The notes under the pieces are model-generated. The model made no database searches. It saw nothing but the letters and a program-made list of their open reading frames with translations, and had not been told where the DNA came from. The position numbers and the translations under genes are program-made. Positions 35,545 through 49,854 of a DNA stretch of 64,000 nucleotides are shown here, in pieces; the stretch's first letter is position 1; every line of letters begins with the position of its first letter. This DNA comes from Antedon bifida (Eukaryota; Echinodermata; Crinoidea; Comatulida; Antedonidae): assembly GCA_963402885.1 (NCBI GenBank), contig OY727094.1, forward strand, positions 32,738,501-32,802,500, read 5' to 3'.

Positions 35545-37120
35545 CTAGAATTTAATTCGTCACTTTGACGAATTATAGGTGATCATTTTTATCATTTTAA
35601 TGAAATTAACATTTTTTAAACATGCACGTACGTTAACATACGATCGTAAAAAGCTGATGTACGCCATCCTATGACATGATGCATAAACACTTATAGTGCT
35701 GAGTTGTACCTATTATGTGTCATATACAATATATACAGTATATACTGTATATCTATATACAGTGTAGCATAGGTAAAATTACGGGACCCACATCATGTTC
35801 AAATTTGTTGGTATGATGGAATTATCAAAATAAACTCAAAGATGACAATTTCGAAAGATAATGAATTGAGCAAATAAATATAAGGATTGGAAGAGAATTT
35901 GATACGTAGAAGCGCAATGCGCGCTCATTGAAATTTGTATAACTTCGACTAAAGAAATCTAAAAACTACGTTTTAACTTCAACTGGCCATATGATAACAT
36001 CACAACATCCGATAGGCTTAATTTTTATATGAATTCATATCTACATTTCAACAGCTTTCATAATAAGTTATAATCTTCAAGGTCACCTTTAATTCTGAAG
36101 AGCTATTAGATATTCAAATGTATGGTGTAGCTAAAATTACACGACCTAGGTTATTCAAGTTTTTACGCGTGATGACGTCATCAAAATAAAAATGTTTACA
36201 ACCCATGAGAAAGATAATCAATTGAGCAAGCACATTCTAAAATTTTTGCGAAAATCGGGCTCAAATAACGGAGATGCGCTCTATTGAATGTGATAACCCA
36301 CACAAAAAGATAAAAATTACTAATTTTTAAATTCAAGTGGCCATTTGATGACGTCATACCATTTTGTACGTCTAATGTGTACATGAATATGTATCTACAA
36401 CCCAATGGCTTCCCGAATAAGTTAAAAAAATTAGGGGTCACCTGCCATTCTGAAGATTTATATTCATTTTAAAAAGGCCTTATTTTTCACCATTTTCAGC
36501 ACTTTGATGCAATTAATTTGCGCATTTTGTCATTTTTAACCTGCTCGTATATCGTTATTTTAAGTTGGAACTGACTCAAATTTGGTGAATGTACTAAGGC
36601 TGGTGAGTAGAATGCGATTTGTATAAAAAAATTGCATTTTTTACGCTTTGTAAGTATCGCGCGCGCAAAATATTTTTTTGCGCAGTAATTTTTTGAAACA
36701 CGCAAATGGCCTAATTCATGCTCTAAATTGATCAAAACTTAATTTTGAGCTTTTTAAATTTTTAACGCGCGATTTAACGCGCATGACCCTACGTGTGCGC
36801 ACGTTTTTATTTGTTAATATTTTTACCCTTGACCTAAAGTTTACGTGTAGTGAATTTCATTATTATGTGATGATTAATTATGGAGATATGATTGATAATG
36901 TGATTTCACAAAATGGCGTATAAATGACGTCACGGATGAGTGATCACGCTGGAAAGCTTATTAGGATTAAGTTGTATTATTTGAAAGATATTCTGAAATT
37001 TTGGTAATCATTGACATTAAACTTTTTGAGATAATTGTTACACAAAATAGTGTACAGAAACAATAAAGATTTCATACAATAACAATAGGTGATCATTTAG
37101 CATTCTAAATGATCACCTAA
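35545..37120 (-). mobile_element. E23: family A element, complete ends
   Basis: Same A subtype as E22 (CGTAAAAAGCTGATGTACGCC, TGTCATATACAATATATACAG). The right end is the standard A hairpin with loop GCATTC at 37086-37119. Confidence 0.8.
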
Positions 37121-38707
37121 CTAGAATTTAATTCGTCACTTTGACGAATTATAGGTGATCATTTTTATCATTTTACTGAAATTAATTTTTTTTAAACATG
37201 CACGTACGTTAACATACGATCGGAAAATGTTGATGTATGCCATCCTATTATATGCTTATAGTGCTGAGTTGTGCCTATATGCCATATACAATATGTACAG
37301 TATATACTGTATATCTATATACAGTGTAGCATAGGTAAAATTACGGGACACACATGTTCTAATTTTTTGGCATGATGACGTTATCAAACTAAACTTTAAG
37401 ATGACAATTTCGAAAGATAATTAATTGAGCAAAAAAATATAAGATTTGGAAAAAAATTTGGCACGTAGAAGCGCTGTGCGCGCTCTTTGAATTGTGTATA
37501 ACTTTGACGAAAAATATGAAAAAACTACTTTTTCACTTCAACTGGCCATATGTTAACGTCACAACATCCGATAGGCTTAATTTTTATATGAATTAATATC
37601 TACATTTCATCAGCTTTCATAATAAATTATAATCATCAAGGTAACCTTCAATTCTGAAGAGCTGTAAGATATTCAAATTTACTGCGAAGGTGAAATTACA
37701 CGGCCTACGTTATTCAAGTTTTTACGCGTGATGACGTCATTAAAATGAAGATAGTATCAACTCATGATAAAGATAATTAATTAAGCAAGCACATACTGAA
37801 AGTTGTGCGAAATTCGAGCACACATAACCAAGATGCGCTCTGTTGAATGTGATAATCTACACAAAAAGATAACAAATCCTAATTTTTAAATTCAAGTGGC
37901 CATTTGATGACGTCAAAACATTTTGTACGTAAAATGTGTACATGAATTCATATCTACAACTCAATGGCTTCCAGAATAAGTTAAAAAAATCGGGGGTCAT
38001 CTTGCATTCTGAAGAATTATTTTCATTTTAAAAAATACCTATTTTTCACCATTTTCAGAACTTTTGTAAAATTAATGTGCGCATTTTGTCATTTTTAACG
38101 TGCTCGTATAGCGTTATTTTAAGTCGGAACTGACTCAAATTTGGTGAATGTACTAAGGATGGTGAGTAGAATGAGATTTGTAAAAAAAATTCATATTTTT
38201 TACGCTTTTTAAGTATCGCGCGCGCAAAAACGCATTTTTGCGCAGTAATTTTTTGAAACACGCAAATGGCCTAATTCATGCTCTAAATTGATCAAAACTT
38301 AATTTTGAGCGTTTTAAATTTTTAACGCGCGATATCACCACATGAACCTACGTGCGCGTGCGTTTTTATTTGCTAATATTTTTACCCTTGATCTGAAGTT
38401 TACGTATAGTGAATTTCATTAATATGTGATAATGAATTATGGAGATATGATTGATGATGTGATTTCGCAAAATGGCGTATAAATGTCGTCACGGATGAGT
38501 GATCACGCTGGAAAGCTTATTAGGATTAAGTTATATTATTTGAAAGATATTCTGAAATTTTTGTAATCATTGACATTAAACTTTTTGAGATAATTGTTAC
38601 ACAAAATAGTGTACAGAAACAATAAAAAGAAAAAAAATAAAAAAAATAATAATAAAGATTTTATACAATAACAATAGGTGATCATTTTATTCTAAATGAT
38701 CACCTAA
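37121..38707 (-). mobile_element. E24: family A element, complete ends
   Basis: E3-like A subtype. The A-rich tract is long (AATAATAATAAAG) and leads to the hairpin at 38675-38706. It shows an uninterrupted tract like the one proposed for E3 plus 7082-7163. Confidence 0.8.
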
Positions 38708-40220
38708 CTAGAATTTAATTCGTCACTTTGACGAATTATAGGTGATCATTTTCATCATTTTAATGAAATTAACATTTTTAAAACATGCATGTACGTTAAC
38801 ATGCGATCGTAAATGTACGCCATCCTATGACATGATGCATATACACTTATAGTGCTGAGTTGTACCTATTATGTGTTATATACAATACAGTATATACTGT
38901 ATATCTATATACAGTGTAGCATAGGTGAAATTACGGGACCCACATCATGTTCTAATTTGTTGGTATGATGGAATTATCATAATAAACTCGAAGATGACAA
39001 TTTCGAAAGATAATGAATTGAGCAAATAAATATACGGATTGGAAGAGAATTTGACACGTAGAAGCGCAATGCGCGCTCTTTGAAATTTGTATACATTTGA
39101 CGAAAGAGAGAAAAAAACTACTTTTTAACTTCAACTGACCATTTCATAATGTCACAACATCCGATAGGCCTAATTTTTATATGAATTCATATCTACATTT
39201 CATCAGCTTTTATAATAAATTATAATCTTCAAGGTCACCTTTAATTCTGAAGAGCTGTAAGATATTCAAATGTATGGTGTAGCTGAAAATACACGACCTT
39301 GGTTTTTTAAGTTTTTACGCGTGATGACGTCATCAAAATAAAAATGTTGACAACTCATGAGAAAGATAATTAATTGAGCAAGCACATACTAAAATTTGTG
39401 CAAAAATTTGGTTCAAATAACGGAGATGCGCTCTATTGAATGTGATAACCCACACAAAAAGATAAAAATTACTAATTTTTTAATTCAAGTGGCCATTTGA
39501 TGACGTCATACCATTTTGTACGTCTAATATGTATATATATTTATATCTACAACTTATTGGCTTCCATAATAAGTTAAAAAAATTGGGGGTCACCTGCCAT
39601 TCTGAAGAGTTATATTCATTTTAAAAAGGCCTTATTTTTTACCATTTTTAGCACTTTTGTACAATTAATTTGCGCATTTTGTCATTTTTAACGTTCTCGT
39701 ATAGCACTATTTGAAGTCGAAATGGACTCAAATTTAGTGAATGTACTAAGGAAGATGAGTAGAATGGAATTTGTACAAAAAATTGTTATTTTTTACGCTT
39801 TCTATATACGCACGCGCAAAAACATGTTTTTGCGCAGTAATTTTTTGAAACACGCAAATGGCCTAATTCATGCTCTAATTTGATCAAAACTCAATTTTGA
39901 GCTTTTTAAATTTTTAACGCGTGATTTCACGCGCATGACCTTGAAACACGCAAGTTTTTATTTGCTTATATTTTTACCCTTGGCATGAATTTTACGTGTA
40001 GTGAATTTCATTGATATGTGATAATGAATTATGGAGATATGGTTGATAGTGTGATTTCACAAAATCGCGTATTATTGACGTCATGGTTGAGTGATCACAC
40101 TGAAAAGCTTATTATGGTTAAGTTAAAGTATTTGAAAGACATTGTGTAATTTTTGTGATCATTGCTATTCAACTTTTTGAGATAATTGTTACACAAAAGT
40201 GTACAGAAAGAATAATAACA
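38708..40220 (-). mobile_element. E25: family A element, main part, split by four B elements
   Basis: A diverged A copy whose body ends AGAAAGAATAATAACA before E26. The best candidate for its terminal end is 46666-46721, displaced about 6.4 kb by E26-E29. The residue AAAACAACA at 43436-43444 may also be part of its tract. Confidence 0.7.
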
Positions 40221-41784
40221 CTAGACATGTAACTCGTCACTTTGACGAGTTTGGTTTTCCGCCGCGCAAGTGGTGCAACATGAACGTGTAACGACGTACC
40301 TTACCGTACCGAACATTAAGGGGATAGGTTGAGGACAAAAGGAAGTGTCCACGTTGGCATTATGACCTGAACTGAAGAATATGATATGTTTTTATTGCTG
40401 AATTCTATTATTTTGATTCATATATAGTATATACACAGTATAATCTGTATCCATATCACATACAGTGTAGAATAGGTGAAATTACGGGACCCGCTATTTA
40501 TTGCAATTTTTAACATGTTGACGGTTTTAAAATGAAACGCGAAGGTAGCATTTCCGAAAAGAAATTATCTCAGCAACAACGTATTAGCGTGTAGAAGAAA
40601 TTTGAATACGTGAAATATTGATGCGTGCTCTTTTAAATGCAATGAATTATGACGCAAAAGATGAAAATACGACTTTTTTCATTTAACTGGCCATATGATG
40701 ACGTCACAACATCCGATTGGCAAAATTTTCACATGATTTCGTATCTAAAATCCAATAGCTTCCAGAAAACGTTTTAATCGTGATTATCAAATTTTATTCT
40801 TACGAGCTATAACAGATTAAAATTTACTGTAAAGATGAAATTAATGCCACACGTAATTTAAATTTTTAGGAATGATGACGTCAAAAAAATTAAAATATTT
40901 ATAATTCATGCGAAAGACAGTTGATTGACCTAGACAATATCAAAATTTGGGTGAAAATGGAAAACGGATAAGTGGAGATGCGCTCTATTAAATGTGATGA
41001 GCTATGACGAAAGATACAAAAATCCTAAATTTTATATTAGCGTGGCAATACGATGACGTCACAATGTCCGGTTAGCCATATTAATATATGATCCGATATC
41101 TACAACTCATTAACTTCCAGAAAATGTCATCCACAAAAAGTTGACCGTCTAGTTTAGAAATTACGACTGTTTAAAAAAAGGCATATTTTAAACGAATTTT
41201 TTAACCTTTTCATAAAAAACGCGCGCAAATTGTCCAATTCGACGTGCTCGTATGACGTATCTTTAAGTCGAAATTGTTTAAAATTTGGTAAAATTACTAG
41301 AAAAGGCTGGAAAAACATAAATCACGCGAAAAAAATACGTTTTCAATGCTACGTGCGCACCGCACACGTAAAAATGTGCGCACGCGTGGGAATTTTTGAC
41401 ATGCTTAAAATGACATGAAACGCGTAGAAAGTTGATTATAAATTAATTTTGCGCATTTTGAAATTTTAAATGCGCGTGCGCGCGTAACTTTGTGTAAAAC
41501 ACGCAATTTTTTTTCCACAGAAAGTTAGCGCATAATATAAATTAAACTTTTGCAAAGTTTCAAGTTGAAATGTTATTTGGTTGTCGAGCTATGTTAAATA
41601 CGAGAAAATCGTTAAATCGCGCGTACGTCACGTTGCGCAATTGTAAGCATCATGAAAAGCTTCGCTTGACGACGTTACATAAATGTCAAAATGTCAACAT
41701 AGTTAAAAAAATGTTATGTTTGCAAGTTTTAGAGAAAAGCGTTACACAAAAATCATACAGAAAGAAAGAAGATGAAAAAAAAGA
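40221..41784 (-). mobile_element. E26: family B element, main part, split by E27
   Basis: Arm GGTTTTCCGC. It is nearly identical to E29, including the marker CCTTACCGTACCGAAC. The body stops at GATGAAAAAAAAGA before E27. Its terminal end is at 43374-43435. Confidence 0.83.
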
Positions 41785-43373
41785 CTAGACATGTAACTCG
41801 TCACTTTGACGAGTTTGGTTTTCCGCCGCGCAAGTGGTGCAACATTAACATTAAGGGGATAGGTTGAGGACAAAAGGAAGTGTTCACGTTGGCATTATGA
41901 CCTGAACTGAAGAATATGATATGTTGTTATTGCTGAATTTTATTATTTAAATTCATATATAGTATACACAGCATAATCTGTATCCATATCACATACAGTG
42001 TAGAATAGGTGAAATTACGGGACCCGATATTTATTGCAATTTTTAACATGTCGACGGTTTTAAAATGAAACGCGAAGGTAGCATTTCCGAAAGGAAATTA
42101 TCTCAGCAACAACGTATCAGCGTGTAGAAGAAATTTGAATACGTGAAATATTGATGCGCGCTCTTTTAAATGTAATGAATTATGACGCAAAAGATGAAAA
42201 TACGACCTTTTTTATTTAACTGGCCATTTGATGACGTCACAACATCCGATTGGCAACATTTTTACATATTTCCGTATCTACAATCCAATAGCTTCCAGAA
42301 AAAGTTTTAATCGTGATTATCACATTTTATTCTTACGAGCTATAACAGATTAAAATTTACTGTAAAGATGAAATTAATGCCACACGTGATTTACATTTTT
42401 AGGCATGATGACGTCAAAAAAATTAAAATATTTTTAACTCCTGCGAAAGATAGTTGATTGACCTAGACAATATCAAAATCGGGGTGAAAATGGAAAACGG
42501 ATAAGTGGAGATGCGCTCTATTCAATGTGGTAAGCTATGACGAAAGATACAAAAATCCTAAATTTTATATTCGCGTGGCCATACGATGACGTCACAATGT
42601 CCGGTTAGCCATAATAATACCTGATACGATATCTACAACTCATCTACTTCCAGAATATGCCATCCACAAAAAGTTGACCGTCTAGTTTAGAAATTACGAC
42701 TGTTTAAAAAAAGGCATATTTTAAACGAATTTGTTAACCTTTTCATAAAAAACGCGCGCAAATTGTCCAATTCGACGTGCTCGTATGACGTATCTTTAAG
42801 TCGAAATTGTTTAAAATTTGGTAAAATTACTAGAAAAGGCTGGAAAAACATAAATCACGCGAAAAAAATACGTTTTCAATGCTACGTGCGCACCGCACAC
42901 GTAAAAATGTGCGCACGCGTGGGAATTTTTGACATGCTTAAAACGACATGAAACGCGTAGAAAGTTGATTATAAATTAATTTTGCGCATTTTGAAATTTT
43001 AAATGCGCGTGCGCGCGTAACTTTGTGTAAAACACGCAATTTTTTTTCCACAGAAAGTTAGCGCATAATATAAATTAAACTTTTGCAAAGTTTCAAGTTG
43101 AAATGTTATTTGGTTGTCGAGCTATGTTAAATACGAGAAAATCGTTAAATCGCGCGTACGTCACGTTGCGCAATTGTAAGCATCATAAAAAGCTTCGCTT
43201 GACGACGTTACATAAATGTCAAAATGTCAACATAGTTAAAAAAATGTTATGTTTGCAAGTTTTAGAGAAAAGCGTTACACAAAAATCATACAGAAAGAAA
43301 GAAGATGACAAAAAAGATGATGATTTCGTACAATCACAAGAGGTTTTCCTGCAACTTCGTTGCGGAAAACCAA
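41785..43373 (-). mobile_element. E27: family B element, GGTTTTCC arm, complete
   Basis: The left arm GGTTTTCCGC agrees with its own hairpin at 43342-43371. Its own tail reads GAAGATGACAAAAAAGATG, which distinguishes it from the next hairpin. Confidence 0.83.
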
Positions 43374-43435
43374 TGATGATGATGATTTCGTACAATCACA
43401 AGAGGTTTTCCTGCAACTTCGTTGCGGAAAACCAA
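43374..43435 (-). mobile_element. Stranded terminal end of E26
   Basis: Starts TGATGATGATG, with a second B hairpin at 43404-43433. Joining it to E26's AAAAGA restores a five-GAT run as in E5 and E14. The insertion therefore fell between A and T. Confidence 0.83.
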
Positions 43436-43444
43436 AAAACAACA

Positions 43445-45023
43445 CTAGACATGTAACTCGTCACTTTGACGAGTTAGTTATCCGCACGACAAACGCTACG
43501 TGCACGTCATACGTTGGAATATTGCACACAGAAAAAGATTATGGCATTATGACCTGAACTGAAGAATATGATATGTTGTTAGTGCTGATTTCTGTCAATT
43601 TTGTGTCGTATAGTATATATAGTATAATATGTATACATATTACATAAGTGTAGAATAAGTGAAATTATGGGACCTGCCATTTATTGCAATTTTTAACATG
43701 TTGACGGTTTTAAAATGAAACGCGAAGGTAGCAATTTCAGAAGGAAATTATCTCAGCAACAACATATTAACGTGTAGAAGAAATTTGAATACGTGAAATA
43801 TTGATGCGCGCTCATTTAAATGTAATGAATTATGACGCAAAAGATGAAAATACGACATTTTTTATTTAACTGGCCATATGATGACGTCACAACATCCGAT
43901 TGGCAAAATGTTCACATGATTTCGTATCTACAATCCAATAGCTTCCAGAAAACGTTTTAATCGTGATTATCACATTTTATTCTTACGAGCTATAACAGAT
44001 TAAAATTTACTATAAAGATGAAATTAATGCCAGACGTAATTTTAATTTTTAGGCATGATGACGTCATAAAAATTAAAATATTTTTAAATCATGCGAAAGA
44101 TAGTTGATTGACCTAGACAATATCAAAATCGGGGTGAAAATGGAAAATGGATAAGTGGAGATGCGCTCTATTAAATGTGATGAGCTATGACGAAAGATAC
44201 AAAAATCATAAATTTTATATTCGCGTGGCCATACGATGACGTCACAATGTCCGGTTAGCCATATTAATACATGATCTGATATCTACAACTCATCAACTTC
44301 CATAATATGTCATCCACAAAAAGTTGACCGTGCAGTTTAGAAATTACGACTGTTTAAAAAAAGGCATAATTTTGACGAATTTTTGAACTTTTTCATCAAA
44401 AACGCGCGCAAATTGTCCAATTTGACGTGCTCGTATGACGTAACTTTAAGTCGAAAGTGTTTAAAAGTTGGTAAAATTACTAAAAAAGGCTGGAAAAACA
44501 TAAATCACGCGAAAAAAATATGTTTTTAATGCTACGTGCGCACCGAACACGTAAACATTTGCGCACGCGTGGGAATTTTTGACATGCTTAAAACGACATG
44601 AAACGCGTAGAAAGTTGATTAGAAATTAATTTTGCGCATTTTGAAATTTTAAATAAGCGTGCGCGCGTAACTTTTTGTAAAACACGCAATTTTTTTTCAA
44701 CAGAAAGTTAGCGCATGATATAAATTAAACTTTTGCAAAGTTTCAATTTAAAATGTTATTTGGTTTTTGACCTATGTTAAATACGAGAAAATCGTTAAAT
44801 CGCGCGTAAGTCACGTTGCGCAATTGTAAACATCCTGAAAAGGTTCGCTGCACAACTTCATATGAATGAAGATATGTTGGGAAAGTTACGAAATGTTATG
44901 TTTGCAAGTTTTACAGATACGCGTGACACAAAAATTACAGAAAGAAAGAAGATAAAGAAAAAAAAGATGATGATTTCGTACAATCACAAGGAGTTATCCT
45001 GCAACTTCGTTGCGGATAACTAA
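43445..45023 (-). mobile_element. E28: family B element with AGTTATCC arm
   Basis: The left subterminal arm reads AGTTATCCGC instead of GGTTATCCGC. The terminal hairpin at 44992-45021 has arms AGTTATCC and GGATAACT, so all three copies of the arm carry the matching change. It lacks the CGCAAGTGG segment seen after the arm in other B elements. Confidence 0.83.
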
Positions 45024-46665
45024 CTAGACATGTAACTCGTCACTTTGACGAGTTTGGTTTTCCGCCGCGCAAGTGGTGCAACATGAACGTGTAACGACGT
45101 ACCTTACCGTACCGAACATTAAGGGGATAGGTTGAGGACAAAAGGAAGTGTCCACGTTGGCATTATGACCTGAACTGAAGAATATGATATGTTTTTATTG
45201 CTGAATTCTATTATTTTGATTCATATATAGTATACACAGTATAATCTGTATCCATATCACATACAGTGTAGAATAGGTGAAATTACGGGACCCGCTATTT
45301 ATTGCAATTTTTAACATGTTGACGGTTTTAAAATGAAACGCGAAGGTAGCATTTCCGAAAAGAAATTATCTCAGCAACAACGTATTAGCGTGTAGAAGAA
45401 ATTTGAATACGTGAAATATTGATGCGCGCTCTTTTAAATGCAATGAATTATGACGCAAAAGATGAAAATACGACTTTTTTCATTTAACTGGCCATATGAT
45501 GACGTCACAACATCCGATTGGCAAAATTTTCACATGATTTCGTATCTAAAATCCAATAGCTTCCAGAAAACGTTTTAATCGTGATTATCAAATTTTATTC
45601 TTACGAGCTATAACAGATTAAAATTTACTGTAAAGATGAAATTAATGCCACACGTAATTTAAATTTTTAGGAATGATGACGTCAAAAAAATTAAAATATT
45701 TCTAATTCATGCGAAAGACAGTTGATTGACCTAGACAATATCAAAATTTTGGTGAAAATGGAAAACGGATAAGTGGAGATGCGCTCTATTAAATGTGATG
45801 AGCTATGACGAAAGATACAAAAATCCTAAATTTTATATTAGCGTGGCAATACGATGACGTCACAATGTCCGGTTAGCCATATTAATATATGATCCGATAT
45901 CTACAACTCATTAACTTCCAGAAAATGTCATCCACAAAAAGTTGACCGTCTAGTTTAGAAATTACGACTGTTTAAAAAAAGGCATATTTTAAACGAATTT
46001 TTTAACCTTTTCATAAAAAACGCGCGCAAATTGTCCAATTCGACGTGCTCGTATGACGTATCTTTAAGTCGAAATTGTTTAAAATTTGGTAAAATTACTA
46101 GAAAAGGCTGGAAAAACATAAATCACGCGAAAAAAATACGTTTTCAATGCTACGTGCGCACCGCACACGTAAAAATGTGCGCACGCGTGGGAATTTTTGA
46201 CATGCTTAAAACGACATGAAACGCGTAGAAAGTTGATTATAAATTAATTTTGCGCATTTTGAAATTTTAAATGCGCGTGCGCGCGTAACTTTGTGTAAAA
46301 CACGCAATTTTTTTTCCACAGAAAGTTAGCGCATAATATAAATTAAACTTTTGCAAAGTTTCAAGTTGAAATGTTATTTGGTTGTCGAGCTATGTTAAAT
46401 ACGAGAAAATCGTTAAATCGCGCGTACGTCACGTTGCGCAATTGTAAGCATCATGAAAAGCTTCGCTTGACGACGTTACATAAATGTCAAAATGTCAACA
46501 TAGTTAAAAAAATGTTATGTTTGCAAGTTTTAGAGAAAAGCGTTACACAAAAATCATACAGAAAGAAAGAAGAAAAGAAAGAAGATGAAAAAAAAGATGA
46601 TGATGATGATGATGATTTCGTACAATCACAAGAGGTTTTCCTGCAACTTCGTTGCGGAAAACCAA
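45024..46665 (-). mobile_element. E29: family B element, GGTTTTCC arm, complete
   Basis: Near-identical to E26. The terminal hairpin at 46634-46663 is preceded by a longer GAT run and an extra GAAAAGAAAGAA. Its uninterrupted tail is an approximate empty-site reference for E26. Confidence 0.83.
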
Positions 46666-46721
46666 ATAAAGATTTTGTACAATAACAATAGGTGATCATT
46701 TTATTCTAAATGATCACCTAA
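46666..46721 (-). mobile_element. Stranded terminal end of a family A element (assigned to E25)
   Basis: TAAAGATTTTGTAC, TACAATAACAA and the A hairpin at 46689-46720, with a B element to its left. E25 is the nearest unclosed A body. Confidence 0.65.
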
Positions 46722-48233
46722 CTAGAATTTAATTCGTCACTTTGACGAATTATAGGTGATCATTTTTATCATTTTACTGAAATTAATTTTTTTTTAAACA
46801 TGCACGTACGTTAACATACGATCGGAAAATGTTGATGTATGCCATCCTATTATATGCTTATAGTGCTGAGTTGTGCCTATATGCCATATACAATATGTAC
46901 AGTATATACTGTATATCTATATACAGTGTAGCATAGGTGAAATTACGGGACACACATGTTCTAATTTTTTGGCATGATGACGTTATCAAACTAAACTTTA
47001 AGATGACAATTTCGAAAGATAATTAATTGAGCAAAAAAATATAAGATTTGGAAAAAAATTTGGCACGTAGAAGCGCTGTGCGCGCTCTTTGAATTGTGTA
47101 TAACTTTGACGAAAAATATGAAAAAACTACTTTTTCACTTCAACTGGCCATATGTTAACGTCACAACATCCGATAGGCTTAATTTTTATATGAATTAATA
47201 TCTACATTTCATCAGCTTTCATAATAAATTATAATCATCAAGGTAACCTTCAATTCTGAAGAGCTGTAAGATATTCAAATTTACTGCGAAGGTGAAATTA
47301 CACGGCCTACGTTATTCAAGTTTTTACGCGTGATGACGTCATTAAAATGAAGATAGTGTCAACTCATGATAAAGATAATTAATTAAGCAAGCACATACTG
47401 AAAGTTGTGCGAAATTCGAGCACACATAACCAAGATGCGCTCTGTTGAATGTGATAATCTACACAAAAAGATAACAAATCCTAATTTTTAAATTCAAGTG
47501 GCCATTTGATGACGTCAAAACATTTTGTACGTAAAATGTGTACATGAATTCATATCTACAACTCAATGGCTTCCAGAATAAGTTAAAAAAATCGGGGGTC
47601 ATCTTGCATTCTGAAGAATTATTTTCATTTTAAAAAAGACCTATTTTTCACCATTTTCAGAACTTTTGTAAAATAAATGTGCGCATTTTGTCATTTTTAA
47701 CGTGCTCGTATAGCGTTATTTTAAGTCGGAACTGACTCAAATTTGGTGAATGTACTAAGGATGGTGAGTAGAATGAGATTTGTAAAAAAAATTCATATTT
47801 TTTACGCTTTTTAAGTATCGCGCGCGCAAAAACGCATTTTTGCGCAGTAATTTTTTGAAACACGCAAATGGCCTAATTCATGCTCTAAATTGATCAAAAC
47901 TTAATTTTGAGCGTTTTAAATTTTTAACGCGCGATATCACGCGCATGAACCTACGTGCGCGTGCGTTTTTATTTGCTAATATTTTTACCCTTGATCTGAA
48001 GTTTACGTGTAGTGAATTTCATTAATATGTGATAATGAATTATGGAGATATGATTGATAATGTGATTTCGCAAAATGGCGTATAAATGTCGTCACGGATG
48101 AGTGATCACGCTGGAAAGCTTATTAGGATTAAGTTGTATTATTTGAAAGATATTCTGAAATTTTTGTAATCATTGACATTAAACTTTTTTAGATAATTGT
48201 TACACAAAATAGTGTACAGAAACAATAAAAAGA
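46722..48233 (-). mobile_element. E30: family A element without adjacent hairpin
   Basis: E3-like subtype, nearly identical to E40 (offset about 14,929), including the shared variant TTTTGTAAAATAAATGTGCGC. It ends AATAAAAAGA before E31. Its stranded end may be the second hairpin at 61618-61649, but this is tentative. Confidence 0.75.
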
Positions 48234-49847
48234 CTAGACATGTAACTCGTCACTTTGACGAGTTTGGTTTTCCGCCGCGCAAGTGGTGCAACATGAACGT
48301 GTAACGACGTACCTTTTAACATTAAGGGATGGGTTGAGGACAAAAGGAAGTGTTCACGTTGGCATTATGACCTGAACTGAAGAATATGATATGTTGTTAT
48401 TGCTAAATTCTATTATTTCGATTCATATATAGTATACACAGTATAATCTGTATCCATATCACACAGTGTAGAATAGGTGAAATTACGGGACCCGCTATTT
48501 ATTGCAAATTTTAAGATGTTGACGGTTTTAAAATGAAATGCAAAGGTAGCAATTTCGGAAGGAAATTATCTCAGCAACAACATATTAACGTCTAGAAGAA
48601 ATTTGAATACGTGAAATATTGATGCGCGCTCTTTTAAATGTAATGAATTATGACGCAAAAGATGAAAATACGACTTTTTTCATTTAACTGGCCATATGAT
48701 GACGTCACAACATCCGATTGGCAAAATGTTCACATGATTTCGTATCTACAATCCAATAGCTTCCATAAAACGTTTTAATCGTGATTATCAAATTTTATTC
48801 TTACGAGCTATAACAGATTAAAATTTACTGTAAAGATGAAATTAATGCCACACGTAATTTAAATTTTTAGGAATGATGACGTCATAAAAATTAAAATATT
48901 TCTAATTCATGCGAAAGACAGTTGATTGACATAGACAATATCAAAATTTGGGTGAAAATGGAAAACGGATAAGTGGAGATGCGCTCTATTAAATGTGATG
49001 AGCTATGACGAAAGATACAAAAATCCTAAATTTTATATTAGCGTGGCCATACGATGACGTCACAATATCCGGTTAGCCATATTAATACATGATCCGATAT
49101 CTACAACTCATTAACTTCCAGAAAATGTCATCCACAAAAAGTTGACCGTCTAGTTTAGAAATTACGATTGTTTAAAAAAATGCATATTTTAAACGAATTT
49201 TTTAACCTTTTCATAAAAAACGCGCGCAAATTGTTCAATTCGACGTGCTCGTATGACGTATCTTTAAGTCGAAATTGTTTAAAATTTGGTAAAATTACTA
49301 GAAAAGGCTGGAAAAACATAAATCACGCGAAAAAAATACGTTTTCAATGCTACGTGCGCACCGCACACGTAAAAATGTGCGCACGCGTGGGAATTTTTGA
49401 CATGCTTAAAACGACATGAAACGCGTAGAAAATTGATTATAAATTAATTTTGCGCATTTTGAAATTTTAAATGCGCGTGCGCGCGTAACTTTGTGTAAAA
49501 CACGCAATTTTTTTTCCACAGAAAGTTAGCGCATGATATAAATTAAACTTTTGCAAAGTTTCAAGTTGAAATGTTATTTGGTTGTCGAGCTATGTTAAAT
49601 ACGAGAAAATCGTTAAATCGCGCGTACGTCACGTTGCGCAATTGTAAGCATCATGAAAAGCTTCGCTTGACGACGTTACATAAATGTCAAAATGTCAACA
49701 TAGTTAAAAAAATGTTATGTTTGCAAGTTTTAGAGAAAAGCGTTACACAAAAATCATACAGAAAGAAAGAAGATGAAAAAAAAGATGATGATGATGATTT
49801 CGTACAATCACAAGAGGTTTTCCTGCAACTTCGTTGCGGAAAACCAA
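48234..49847 (-). mobile_element. E31: family B element, complete
   Basis: Arm GGTTTTCCGC and terminal hairpin at 49816-49845. Related to E26 and E29 but with AAGATGTTGACGG and other differences. Seven A residues separate it from E32. Confidence 0.8.
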
Positions 49848-49854
49848 AAAAAAA

